A stretch of 64,000 bases of DNA from Ideonella sp. GTDB taxonomy: Bacteria > Pseudomonadota > Gammaproteobacteria > Burkholderiales > Burkholderiaceae_C. The stretch covers positions 558,001 through 622,000 of the forward strand of contig JADKIA010000028.1 in the NCBI GenBank assembly GCA_016721465.1, read 5' to 3'. Below, piece after piece: positions 8,507-16,284 of this stretch. How positions within the stretch are numbered: position 1 is the stretch's first letter; the number at the start of each line of letters is the position of its first letter. The notes below the pieces were generated by a model. The model was not told the DNA's origin, ran no database searches, and saw only the letters and a list, made by a program, of their open reading frames with translations. Position numbers and translations under genes: made by a program.

Positions 8507-9804
8507 GCTTCGGTCTCCTGCACCACGGGCCGTGCCAGCACACCGGCCAGGCCCGTTGCGGCCACGCGCCGGGCGATCAGCGCAGCGTCGGCACTGTACA
8601 GACCCAGCACCTGCATGCGCTGGAAGTAGCCGGCGCCCGAGAAGGTGTACTTCTCGCACATGCCCTCGGGCGTGGCCATGCGCAGGCGCACATGGCTGAT
8701 GGCGTCGCCAACGGCCAGCGAATCGGGCAAGGTGAGCAGATCGCGGCCGCGGGCGTGGCGCACCGCGTTGTGCCCGGCCAAGGTGCCGGTGACGATGGCC
8801 TCGGTGTGTCCCACCAGCAGCCCGGCCTTTTCGCCGCCGCAGAACAGGTTGTCGACCTCACCCTGCACCTGCATGCGGTCGTCGCGCGGCGACAGCGCGG
8901 CATAGCGCATCGAGTTGCCGATGGTGCCGGCGTAGGGGTCGCCATAGCGCACGTTCTCCAGCCCCGGCACCTGTCGCAATTGCTCCAGCGGCAAGTGCGT
9001 GGTCATCAGCTTCACGCGGCCGGTGTCGAGCAGCACCACGTTGCGTGCATAGTCGGCCGTGGCGTATTGCTGGCAGCACTTGGTGCCCAGCTTCTCTTCG
9101 TTCACCATCGAGGCGGGCAGCGGGATCACCAGCACGCCCTGGGCCTCGAGCTGGCGCGCCACTTCCGGGGCGATCGAATCCTTGGCCAGTTCGCAGGCGC
9201 CGCTCATGGCGCCGATCGAGCCATCGGCTTTCTGCCCCTGCCGCTCGATGATGCCGGCCAGTGCGGTGAGGCTGGTACGCGGCCCGAAGGTGGGGCAGCG
9301 CATGATGCACATCACGCAGCCGTTGCCGAATTCGGTGCAGAAGCTCTGCGGTCCGAACGAGCCGGTGGTGTCGACGAAGGCGTCGCCCTCGATGCTCGCG
9401 GCGTTCTCCAGGCTCACGCTGGTGATCGATTGGGCGTTGCGTGCCAGGCCGGCCACGCGCGCCTGCAGCCAGATTTCCACGCCGGCATCGAGCAGGCAGT
9501 TCTTCACGGCGCGCTCGATCTCCACCACGTTGTAAATGCTGGCGTGGCGATGACCTGGGAAGGCCAGGTTGCGGTGCGTGCTGTTCGCGTCGCAGACCTC
9601 GAACAGCTTGCCGCCGCCCAGGGCGATCATCTCTTCGGCCGCGGTGTAGCGGCCGTTGTTGCGCATGATGCCGCCCACCTGGCCGGTGCCCAGCAGGCTG
9701 TCCGTGCGCTCCAGCAGCACCACGTCTTCGGCCCCGGCCTGGCGCGCCGCCAGCGCTGCGGCGCAGCCCGCCCATCCTCCTCCGACGATCACGATCCTGG
9801 ACAT
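8494..9804 (-). CDS. FAD-dependent oxidoreductase with internal cysteine cluster
   Basis: A 436-residue flavoprotein. The N-terminal dinucleotide fold begins MSRIVIVGGGWAGCAAALAA, followed by an acidic strand end (LLERTD). An FGNGCVMCIMRCPTFGPR segment places cysteines at 163, 166 and 170, suggesting an iron-sulfur or redox-active site. Near the C terminus NLFCGGEKAGLLVGHTEAIVTG resembles the second FAD-contact region of GidA/TrmFO-like flavoproteins. It lies between the oxidoreductase gamma-fusion gene and a ferredoxin gene and probably exchanges electrons with ferredoxin. The substrate is unknown. Confidence 0.72.
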   Translation of the reverse strand: MSRIVIVGGGWAGCAAALAARQAGAEDVVLLERTDSLLGTGQVGGIMRNNGRYTAAEEMIALGGGKLFEVCDANSTHRNLAFPGHRHASIYNVVEIERAVKNCLLDAGVEIWLQARVAGLARNAQSITSVSLENAASIEGDAFVDTTGSFGPQSFCTEFGNGCVMCIMRCPTFGPRTSLTALAGIIERQGQKADGSIGAMSGACELAKDSIAPEVARQLEAQGVLVIPLPASMVNEEKLGTKCCQQYATADYARNVVLLDTGRVKLMTTHLPLEQLRQVPGLENVRYGDPYAGTIGNSMRYAALSPRDDRMQVQGEVDNLFCGGEKAGLLVGHTEAIVTGTLAGHNAVRHARGRDLLTLPDSLAVGDAISHVRLRMATPEGMCEKYTFSGAGYFQRMQVLGLYSADAALIARRVAATGLAGVLARPVVQETEACPT

Positions 9805-9815
9805 GGCCACTCCTT

Positions 9816-11057
9816 TCAATGCACTGCCGCACGCGTGGCGGCGAACCCGGCCGCACAAGCGGCCACATTGGCGGCGACGATGGAGGCCGGCATGTTGGCC
9901 GCCAGGCCTTTGCCCAAGGCGTCCAGCGAAACCGCGTCGTTCAGTGCGGCCACGCAACCCAGCGTCACCACGCCGGCGGCGATGGGCTTGCCGGTGTGCT
10001 GACGGGCCAGGGCCGAGATCGGCACGGCCAGCGCCCCCGGCGGCGGCCGTGTCACCTCGGTGGCATCGGCAATCACCGTGGCGCCGGGCTTGGCGCTGCG
10101 CGCCCAGCGGTCGGCAGCGGCTTGCGTCAACAGCACCAGCACGTCGGGGTGGTCCGCGCAGGGGTAGGTGATGGGCTCGCTGCCCAGCACCACGTCGACC
10201 ATGCTGGGGCCGCCGCGCGTGGCCGAGCCGTAGTCGCCGCGCTGCGTGGCCCACAGTCCCTCGACCAGGCCGGCCGCCTCGCTGAGCACGGTGCCGGCCA
10301 GCTTGACGCCCTGGCCGCCCAGACCGGCGATGCGCACCTCGAAGCGGGGAACCTCGCGCCGCGGTCTTGGCGTTGTTTCGGTGGCTGGCATGGGCTCGGC
10401 CAGCACGGCCCGGCGCAGCGGCGCGGCCCATTCACGATATGCCGCAAAGTACTCATGCCAATCGCAGGTGCTCAGCACGCCAGTGGGCAGGTGATCGTCG
10501 GTGGTCACGCCGATGACGCAAAAGCCCGGCGTGCTGACGGCGCGGGCCAGCAACGTGGCCAACTCGTCCGGCTGGCGCAGGTTGGCGCGGCCCACCAGTG
10601 CGGCGTCCAGTGCCGAGACCCAGTCGAGCGGACGCGAGGGCGCTTCCAACTCGCGCTGGTAGGCGGGCATGCCCCAGCCCGTGCGGTCGAGGTTGCCGCC
10701 GCCTTCGTGCTGCGTCAGCTCCGAGCGCAGCAGCAGCAGCGTCATGCCGATGTTGCGGCGCGCGGCGTGGATCAGGTGGTTGGTGCCCAGGGTCACGCTG
10801 TCGGCGTTCATCAGCAGCACCAGCGGAGTGTCGGGCTTGGCCGCGCGCAGGCCGATGGCCAGCGCGATGTTGCGCCCCGGCGGGCCCTGGATGAAGCTCA
10901 ACGGCGCCGGCCCGTCGCGCCCGTCGCGTGCGTAGGGCAGGTCGGGCAGGCTGGACAGGATGATCGGCGGCTCGTGCCCCGGCAGCGCGCCCATGGTGGT
11001 GCAGATGCTGTCCAGCAGCAATTGCCAGGTTGTCGCAAACCTGCGGTCGTAGGTCAT
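9816..11057 (-). CDS. Fusion: degenerate TPP-binding beta-like domain plus gamma subunit of 2-oxoacid:ferredoxin oxidoreductase
   Basis: A 413-residue protein. Residues 1 to about 225 resemble the beta (TPP) subunit: TNHLIHAARRNIGMT matches GNHLVHAMRRNIGLT of the neighbouring beta. However, the GDGD motif is replaced by N84-A85-D86, the later Asn (VNNAVYG in the true beta) is replaced by RSELTQH, and the N-terminal CPGCG is missing. Residues from about 238 to the end are a gamma domain (IAGLGGQGVKLAG, SEITY-like SEPITYP, ATRGGPS). The TPP site looks non-functional, so this is likely a structural pseudo-beta. Its ATG overlaps the alpha gene's stop (ATGA). Confidence 0.8.
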   Translation of the reverse strand: MTYDRRFATTWQLLLDSICTTMGALPGHEPPIILSSLPDLPYARDGRDGPAPLSFIQGPPGRNIALAIGLRAAKPDTPLVLLMNADSVTLGTNHLIHAARRNIGMTLLLLRSELTQHEGGGNLDRTGWGMPAYQRELEAPSRPLDWVSALDAALVGRANLRQPDELATLLARAVSTPGFCVIGVTTDDHLPTGVLSTCDWHEYFAAYREWAAPLRRAVLAEPMPATETTPRPRREVPRFEVRIAGLGGQGVKLAGTVLSEAAGLVEGLWATQRGDYGSATRGGPSMVDVVLGSEPITYPCADHPDVLVLLTQAAADRWARSAKPGATVIADATEVTRPPPGALAVPISALARQHTGKPIAAGVVTLGCVAALNDAVSLDALGKGLAANMPASIVAANVAACAAGFAATRAAVH

Positions 11058-12178
11058 TTCGGCTGCTCGATGGCCGCGAGGATCTGCTCCGGCGTGATCG
11101 CCAGCCCATCTGCGCGGTGCACGCCTTGCACGCTGGCGCGGCCGGCCGCCAGTCGTTCGACCTCCAGCCGGATCTGTCCGAGGTTCATCTCGGCGACGAT
11201 GAGCCTCGGTACTTTGGATGCCAGCTCTCGCACGCGGGCTTCGGGGAAAGGCCACAGCGTCAGCGGTTTGAACCAGCCGGCCCGGATGCCTTGCTGGCGC
11301 GCCAGCGTCACCGCATGCGCGGCGGCGCGAGCAGTGCCACCATAGGCGATGACCGCGACCTCGGCATCCTCCAGGCCCTCTTCGTCCCATTCGAGGATCT
11401 CGTCCAGGTGCGCTTCGATCTTGCTGGTCATGTGCGTCCACCAGCGTGCCACCAGCGCCGGGTCCTCGGTCGGGAAGCCGTGCTCGTCGTGCAGCAGGCC
11501 GGTGACGTGGAAGCGGTGCTCGTGGCCGAAGGGCGCCAGCGGCGTCACCGAGCCCTGGCCGAACGCGAAGGGCTTGTAGCTCTCGGGCGAATCGGTGGGC
11601 ACGGGGCGCGTCACGGTCTGCGGTGTGGACGGCAGCTCGACCTTCTCCTTCAATTGCGCCACGATCGCGTCCATCAACAGGATGACCGGCGTGCGGAACC
11701 GCTCCGCCAGCTCGAAGGCGCGCACCGCGAGGCGCCAGGCTTCCTGCACGCTCGAGGGTGTGAGCACGATGATGGGGTGGTCGCCATGGGTGCCCCAGCG
11801 CGCCTGCATCACGTCGCCCTGCGCGGCCTTGGTCGGCAAGCCGGTGCTGGGGCCGACGCGCTGCACGTTGATGATCACGCAAGGGATCTCGCTGGCCACC
11901 GCGAAGCCCAGGTTCTCCTGCATCAACGAAAAGCCCGGCCCGCTGGTGGCCGTGGCGCTCAGCAAGCCGCCGAGTGAGGCGCCGATGATCGCGGCCATGC
12001 TGGCGATCTCGTCCTCCATCTGGATGAACACGCCGCCCACCTCGGGCAATCGGCCCGACAGGATCTCGGCGATCTCGGTCGAGGGCGTGATCGGGTAGCC
12101 GGCGTAGAAGCGGCAACCGGCGGCGATGGCGCCTTCGGCGGCGGCCTCGTTGCCGTGCATGAAGGAGATGGTTGACAT
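11054..12178 (-). CDS. 2-oxoacid:ferredoxin oxidoreductase alpha subunit
   Basis: A 374-residue alpha subunit of the KorA/VorB/PorA type. It begins ISFMHGNEAAAEGAIAAGC, then FYAGYPITPSTEIAE, MEDEIASMAAIIGAS and ATATSGPGFSLMQE, all hallmark motifs of domains I and II; RVGPSTGLPTKAAQGD is also present. With beta, gamma and a ferredoxin it would oxidatively decarboxylate a 2-oxoacid to an acyl-CoA, reducing ferredoxin. The substrate (2-oxoglutarate, branched-chain or aromatic oxoacid) cannot be assigned. The start MSTISF at 12178 was chosen over an upstream extension lacking conservation. Confidence 0.87.
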   Translation of the reverse strand: MSTISFMHGNEAAAEGAIAAGCRFYAGYPITPSTEIAEILSGRLPEVGGVFIQMEDEIASMAAIIGASLGGLLSATATSGPGFSLMQENLGFAVASEIPCVIINVQRVGPSTGLPTKAAQGDVMQARWGTHGDHPIIVLTPSSVQEAWRLAVRAFELAERFRTPVILLMDAIVAQLKEKVELPSTPQTVTRPVPTDSPESYKPFAFGQGSVTPLAPFGHEHRFHVTGLLHDEHGFPTEDPALVARWWTHMTSKIEAHLDEILEWDEEGLEDAEVAVIAYGGTARAAAHAVTLARQQGIRAGWFKPLTLWPFPEARVRELASKVPRLIVAEMNLGQIRLEVERLAAGRASVQGVHRADGLAITPEQILAAIEQPK

Positions 12179-12197
12179 GGGTGGGCTCGCTGGGTGT

Positions 12198-12413
12198 TCA
12201 GGCCATTGGGGCAATCACTTCGATCGCGAAATCCGGGCAGTGACGTTCACAGGCCTTGCAGTTGACACAGGCCGCCGCGTTTGACACCACCGGGTAGGCC
12301 TCGGCATCGGCCGACAGCACCTGCTGCGGGCACCAGGCGATGCACAGGCCGCAGGCCTTGCACAGCGCGCGGTTGAGCTCGATGCGGTAGATGCCTCGCT
12401 CGACAACAGTCAT
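12198..12413 (-). CDS. 2[4Fe-4S] ferredoxin (delta-type) subunit
   Basis: A 71-residue clostridial-type ferredoxin with CxxCxxCxxxCP twice (Cys18, 21, 24, 28 and Cys49, 52, 55, 59). It sits between the true beta and the alpha genes of the 2-oxoacid oxidoreductase, in the place of the delta subunit of four-subunit enzymes. Its ATG overlaps the beta gene's stop by ATGA (12410-12413). It should carry electrons out of the TPP site. Confidence 0.9.
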   Translation of the reverse strand: MTVVERGIYRIELNRALCKACGLCIAWCPQQVLSADAEAYPVVSNAAACVNCKACERHCPDFAIEVIAPMA

Positions 12414-13321
12414 GTTTGCGCCTCGGCCTTCTTCGCCTTCAGCTCGTGCAACAGGGTCTGGTAGCGCCGCGCGTAGTCGGGCCGGTGCGGCTGCTCGAAG
12501 ATCACGCCGCGCTGCACGCGCAGGTCTTCGTCGAACACGGGCTCGGTGTTCGCTGCGGCATCCGCCGCCGCGGCCGCGCCCAGCCGATGCGGCATGTCGG
12601 CGCGCCGCAGCAACACCGGATTGACGCGGCGTGTCTGCCCCTCCATGCCCTTCATCATCTCGGACGCATCGCCCAGGTCGTTCATCCGGCCGTACAACAC
12701 ATGGCAGTTGCTCACGACCTCCACCAGCGCGAAGCCGGGCACGGCCAGCGCGCGTTCGATCAGCTTCACCAGCGCGGCCGTGTGGTTGACGGTGGCGCGG
12801 GCGTAGAAGGCGGCGCCGGCCGCGCGCGCCAGGGTCTCCAGGTTCATCGGCCGCTCGAACGAGCCCGAGCGCGAGGTGGTGGTGCGCCCGCCCACCGGCG
12901 TGGTGGGCGAGGCCTGGCCGCCGGTGAGGCCGTACACCGCGTTGTTGACCACGATGGCGGTGAGGCCGATGTTGCGCCGCATCGCATGAACCAGGTGGTT
13001 GCCGCCGATGGACATGGAATCGCCATCGCCCATCACGCACAACACCGACATGTCGGGCCGCGCCAGCTTCAAGCCCGTGGCGAAGGCCGGCGCGCGGCCG
13101 TGCGTGGTGTGCAGCGTGTTGAAGTCCACGTAGCCCGACATGCGGCCGGTGCAGCCGATGCCCGAGACCATGGCCACATCGCGCTTGGCCAGCCCGCGGT
13201 GGTGCACCGCCTGGGCGATCGAGCTCAGGATGATGCCCAGGCCACAACCCGGGCACCAGGTGGTGGGCAGCACCTGCGGACGCAGGTACTCGCGCACGAT
13301 GAACGAATTCTGCAGTTTCAT
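12410..13321 (-). CDS. 2-oxoacid:ferredoxin oxidoreductase beta (TPP-binding) subunit
   Basis: A 303-residue catalytic beta subunit. WCPGCG (Cys23, Cys26) supplies cluster-type cysteines, GIGCTGRM is the conserved loop, and the TPP/Mg motif is complete: G98-D99-G100-D101 followed by VVNNAVYGLTGGQ. This contrasts with the degenerate copy fused to the gamma domain downstream. MKLQNSF at 13321 is the family-like start; a longer frame adds a basic unconserved leader. Its ATG overlaps the stop of the ornithine-cyclodeaminase-family gene. Confidence 0.88.
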   Translation of the reverse strand: MKLQNSFIVREYLRPQVLPTTWCPGCGLGIILSSIAQAVHHRGLAKRDVAMVSGIGCTGRMSGYVDFNTLHTTHGRAPAFATGLKLARPDMSVLCVMGDGDSMSIGGNHLVHAMRRNIGLTAIVVNNAVYGLTGGQASPTTPVGGRTTTSRSGSFERPMNLETLARAAGAAFYARATVNHTAALVKLIERALAVPGFALVEVVSNCHVLYGRMNDLGDASEMMKGMEGQTRRVNPVLLRRADMPHRLGAAAAADAAANTEPVFDEDLRVQRGVIFEQPHRPDYARRYQTLLHELKAKKAEAQT

Positions 13322-14334
13322 GGGCGGGGTCCTTCCGATGGAAGTGAAGGGCCGTTCCCGAACTTCCTTTCTCCCTCGGGGGGCGGACGACGCATGTCGT
13401 CGGCCTGGGGGCACTCAGGATCTGGCGCGTTGATTCGGCGATAGGCCAGGCCGGCCAGCGCCACGTCCTGCAGGCCCACGCCGACACCCTTGTAGATCGT
13501 GATCTCGTCGTCGCTGCTGCGTCCGCGCGCCTTGCCGTTGACCAGGTCGGCCAGCTCGACGAGCTTGCCCGCTGGCAACACGGCGGGGTCGGCCAGCACC
13601 AGATCACCGGCTTCGCGCAAGGCCTGCGGCCGCCATTCAACCGCCACGATGCTGGCACGCGAGAGGGCCTCGTCGTCGAGTTCGCGTGTGGTGGGCAGGC
13701 TGGAGCCGATGGCCGCCACAAAGCTGCCAGGTCGCAACAGGCGTCCAGGGAACAGGGCCTGCTTGGCGCGTGATGCGGTGACGATCAGATCGGCCTGGGC
13801 CACCGCAGTTTCGGCGCTGCAGCCCTCCACCGGAACGCCGCACTCGGCTTGCATCTCGCGCAGCCGGGCTTTGTCCACGTGCGGGCTGCTGACCAAGATG
13901 CGCCGCAACGGGAATGCGCGGGCAAACTGCTGCGCATGGGCGCGCCCCTGCACGCCGGCGCCCAGCACCGCCAGCGTCTGAGCGCCGGGTCGCGCCAGGT
14001 GGCGCGCCGCGATCACCGAGCAGGCGGCGGTGCGCAACCTCGTGATGGCCGCCGCGTCGAACGAGGCCAGTGGCCGGCCGTCGACGCTGGAGAACAGCAC
14101 GATGACGAAGGAGAACTGCCCGGCGATGGTGGTGTAGACCTTGGCCCCGGCCACTTCTTGCCCCGGGATCACCGCGCCCAGCGTCGAGAGCTTGACGCCA
14201 CCAGCCTCGGTGCGCAGCCGCTCCTGCATGGCCGCCTCGTCGTGGCCGAAGCGCTGGAACGCGTCGAGCAGCACCGCCTGAGCGTCTTCCGGCCCGATGG
14301 CGGCGTCGATCATGGCGTCGGTGATGTGGCGCAT
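13318..14334 (-). CDS. Ornithine cyclodeaminase / mu-crystallin family NAD(P)-dependent enzyme
   Basis: A 338-residue member of the OCD/mu-crystallin family: GAKVYTTIAGQFSFVIVLFSS, R-T-A-A-CSVIAARHLARP, and the Rossmann motif VLGAGVQGRAHAQ around residue 122, then GSFVAAIGSSLP. Family members include ornithine cyclodeaminase, alanine dehydrogenase and ketimine reductases; the substrate is not predictable. The last 30 or so residues (ECPQADDMRRPPPEGERKFG...) are encoded by a dispersed intergenic repeat and are probably a non-functional extension. Its stop overlaps the beta subunit start. Confidence 0.82.
   Translation of the reverse strand: MRHITDAMIDAAIGPEDAQAVLLDAFQRFGHDEAAMQERLRTEAGGVKLSTLGAVIPGQEVAGAKVYTTIAGQFSFVIVLFSSVDGRPLASFDAAAITRLRTAACSVIAARHLARPGAQTLAVLGAGVQGRAHAQQFARAFPLRRILVSSPHVDKARLREMQAECGVPVEGCSAETAVAQADLIVTASRAKQALFPGRLLRPGSFVAAIGSSLPTTRELDDEALSRASIVAVEWRPQALREAGDLVLADPAVLPAGKLVELADLVNGKARGRSSDDEITIYKGVGVGLQDVALAGLAYRRINAPDPECPQADDMRRPPPEGERKFGNGPSLPSEGPRP
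13359..13420. repeat. Dispersed palindromic repeat, copy 1
   Basis: The core GACGAC-GCAT-GTCGTC at 13386-13401 is a perfect stem with a 4-nt loop inside a pyrimidine/purine-rich element (TTTCTCCCTCGGGGGG ... CCTGGGGGC). A second core at 36117-36138 agrees at 19 of 22 positions (13386-13407 compared). This copy supplies the C-terminal codons of the ornithine-cyclodeaminase-family gene. Confidence 0.6.
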
Positions 14335-14345
14335 GCTGGGGTGCC

Positions 14346-15092
14346 TCAGGCGACGACCTTGACCAGTACGCCAACGGCGCCCAACGTGGCCAGCGTCAAC
14401 AGCATGGGCCGCAGCGCCGCACCAGGCACGCGGCGCCCGATCGGGTTGGACGCCACGAAGCCCACCACCACCCAGGGCAGCAGCATCAGGCTCAGCCCGA
14501 CCTGCGCCCAGCCAAAGCGGCCGACCACCGCCAGCATGCTCAGGGACAGCAGGGTGCCGGCAAAGAAGATGCCACCCAACGTGGCGCGCAGGCGTGGTCC
14601 GGGCAGGCTCTGCATGGCGATGGCCAGTGGCGGGGCGCCGGCCGAGGTGATGGTGCCCATCAGGCCCGAGGCACAGCCGGCCAGCGCCATGTTGCCCCGC
14701 GTGGCCGTGACGCGCCAACCACCCAGGCTGAGCGCCACGCCGATGAGGATCATCACTGCGAAGGTCACGGCCATCGGCTTTTCGGGCACGGTGGCCAACA
14801 GCATCGCACCGAACAGCGCGCCCAGGCCTCGACCGATCACGGCCATGCCGGCGATGGTCCAGTCGATTTCATGGAACTCGCGCAGCCCGCTCATCACCGC
14901 CAGTGGCAGGCCCAGGGCCAGCAAAGGGCCGGGCACCAGGCCGGGAAAGAACAGGGCGGCAATCGGCGCCGAGAACATCGCGAAGCCCAGGCCACCCACG
15001 CCTTGCAGACAAGCGCCAACCAGCACCATCACGCCCATCGCCCCGTAGCCTTGCAAGCTCAGGCCGGCGGGCAGGGCGATGAAATCGCTCAT
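14346..15092 (-). CDS. Sulfite exporter TauE/SafE-family membrane protein
   Basis: A 248-residue polytopic inner-membrane protein with about eight hydrophobic segments in two halves. GLGFAMFSAPIAALFFPGLVPG in the first half and GLMGTITSAGAPPLAIAM in the second are the family signatures. Members export sulfite, sulfoacetate or other organic anions. The start codon lies one base after the stop of the upstream [2Fe-2S] gene. It likely moves an anionic substrate or product of the surrounding pathway. Confidence 0.83.
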   Translation of the reverse strand: MSDFIALPAGLSLQGYGAMGVMVLVGACLQGVGGLGFAMFSAPIAALFFPGLVPGPLLALGLPLAVMSGLREFHEIDWTIAGMAVIGRGLGALFGAMLLATVPEKPMAVTFAVMILIGVALSLGGWRVTATRGNMALAGCASGLMGTITSAGAPPLAIAMQSLPGPRLRATLGGIFFAGTLLSLSMLAVVGRFGWAQVGLSLMLLPWVVVGFVASNPIGRRVPGAALRPMLLTLATLGAVGVLVKVVA

Positions 15093-15093
15093 C

Positions 15094-15705
15094 TCACCAG
15101 GACACGCTGACATCACCGGCCACGAAGGTCTGGCAGGCCATGCGGTAGCCGGCGGCGAGCTCGGCTTCGTTCAGATGCTTGCGCTCCTTGGCCTTCACCG
15201 CGTCGGCATGCTCAAGGCCCTGCACGATGCGGCACTTGCAGGTGCCACACAGGCCGGCGCCGCACTTGAAAGGAATGCCGCCCGATTCGCGCAGCGAGGC
15301 CCGCAGCAGGTTGCTGTCCTTGGCCACGCGGACGCGCTTGCCGCCATTGCTGACGAAGGTGATGGCGATCTTGCCGGGCTCGGGCGGGGCCTCGGGCTCG
15401 GCGGGCTTCGGTGTTTGCTGCACCAGCGCGATGTCCATGCCACCGAAGCGGGAGAGGCTTTGCAGCGAGCGGCGCGCGGCGTCAAGGTCCACGTACTTTT
15501 CAAGGAACTTCGACGGCACCTCGTTCACCACCGGCGGCTCCACTTCATCGATCACCCGCACGCGGGGTTCGCCTTGCAGCTCGGCGATGACGAAGTGCGC
15601 GCGGACGCGGCCGTAGAAGAGGTAGTCCCAGGCCTCGACGGCGCGCAGGCCCGGGCCGATTTCAGTGCGGTACTGTCCGGGCTTGCTGGTGAGGATGACG
15701 AACAT
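15094..15705 (-). CDS. [2Fe-2S] protein with an N-terminal unknown domain
   Basis: A 203-residue protein. The C-terminal plant-type ferredoxin domain (about 112-203) has ligands Cys148, Cys153, Cys156 and Cys191 in CGAGLCGTC...ACQ. The N-terminal 95 residues (FVILTSKPGQYRTE..., AWDYLFYGRVRAHFVIAEL) are not a flavin or Rieske domain that I recognise; a proline-rich linker separates the halves. Four bases separate it from the upstream [2Fe-2S] gene. It may deliver electrons to the divergently encoded diiron protein. Confidence 0.78.
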   Translation of the reverse strand: MFVILTSKPGQYRTEIGPGLRAVEAWDYLFYGRVRAHFVIAELQGEPRVRVIDEVEPPVVNEVPSKFLEKYVDLDAARRSLQSLSRFGGMDIALVQQTPKPAEPEAPPEPGKIAITFVSNGGKRVRVAKDSNLLRASLRESGGIPFKCGAGLCGTCKCRIVQGLEHADAVKAKERKHLNEAELAAGYRMACQTFVAGDVSVSW

Positions 15706-15709
15706 CGTT

Positions 15710-16054
15710 TCAATTCGCCGCAGGGGGTGCCAGGGGGGTCGACGGGGCGCCAGCGGCGGGGTCGTCGTCCTGCGCCAACTCGATGTCGTGGTTGATCCAC
15801 AGCTGGCACATCAGCCGGTAGCCGCCAGCCAGGCGATCGCCCAGCAGCTTCAGTTCCTTCCAGTTGGGTGCGGGCAGGTGCTCGGCGCCGGCCAGCACCT
15901 TGCAGGCGCAGCGAGCGCACTTGCCCATGCCGCAGCCGTAGCGCAGGTGCGGGTAGGGGAAGTGGCGGATGCCGGCGCGCACCACGAGGTTGGTCTCTGG
16001 CGCCACTTCGCCGTGGTGCGCCTGGCCTTGCTTGCGGAAGATCACTTGTGGCAT
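15710..16054 (-). CDS. Plant-type [2Fe-2S] ferredoxin
   Basis: A 114-residue ferredoxin starting MPQVIFRKQGQ, with Cys41, Cys46 and Cys49 (CGMGKCARC) and a fourth ligand in YRLMCQL. The C terminus is acidic then proline/alanine-rich. It is the first gene of the minus-strand operon, downstream of a TATACT -10-like box, and is followed after 4 bp by a second [2Fe-2S] gene. Two successive different [2Fe-2S] proteins suggest an electron chain to an oxygenase. Confidence 0.85.
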   Translation of the reverse strand: MPQVIFRKQGQAHHGEVAPETNLVVRAGIRHFPYPHLRYGCGMGKCARCACKVLAGAEHLPAPNWKELKLLGDRLAGGYRLMCQLWINHDIELAQDDDPAAGAPSTPLAPPAAN

Positions 16055-16111
16055 GGGGAGGTCAGAATGGGCCGGCGCATGGCGAACATGCATCCAAGAA
16101 AGATGGGATAC

Positions 16112-16117
16112 AGTATA
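16112..16117 (-). promoter_or_regulatory. Probable -10 element for the [2Fe-2S]/oxidoreductase operon
   Basis: On the minus strand TATACT (AGTATA on plus) lies about 58 bp upstream of the first ferredoxin start, in an unusually AT-rich patch. The -35 region at 16-18 bp spacing (CTCGGAT) is poor, so an activator or other sigma factor may be needed. The surrounding GTATACTGTATCC resembles the plus-strand element at 16238-16250. Confidence 0.45.
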
Positions 16118-16216
16118 CCAAGAATCGTTGTGGATCCGAGATTTAGTCTGTCAGTAGACCGCTTCATCGAAACGATCGCCTAATGAGCTTGGCCCGATCT
16201 TCTTTCGAACGAGTTC

Positions 16217-16244
16217 TTGTCTGTTCAAGATCAATTCGTATACT
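16217..16244 (+). promoter_or_regulatory. Probable sigma-70 promoter for the diiron/aldehyde dehydrogenase operon
   Basis: TTGTCT (16217-16222), a 16-bp spacer and TATACT (16239-16244) sit about 40 bp upstream of the start at 16285. GTATACTATAT here mirrors GTATACTGTAT of the divergent promoter, so a shared regulator may bind both. The whole 16055-16284 gap is regulatory; no gene was seen in it. Confidence 0.5.
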
Positions 16245-16284
16245 ATATATCTCTGTTAACCCATCACGGCCGATCGGAGTGCCC

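Noticed and set aside
16183..16284. N-terminal extension of the diiron protein.
   Set aside because: It runs through the -35/-10 region and has no similarity to the family.
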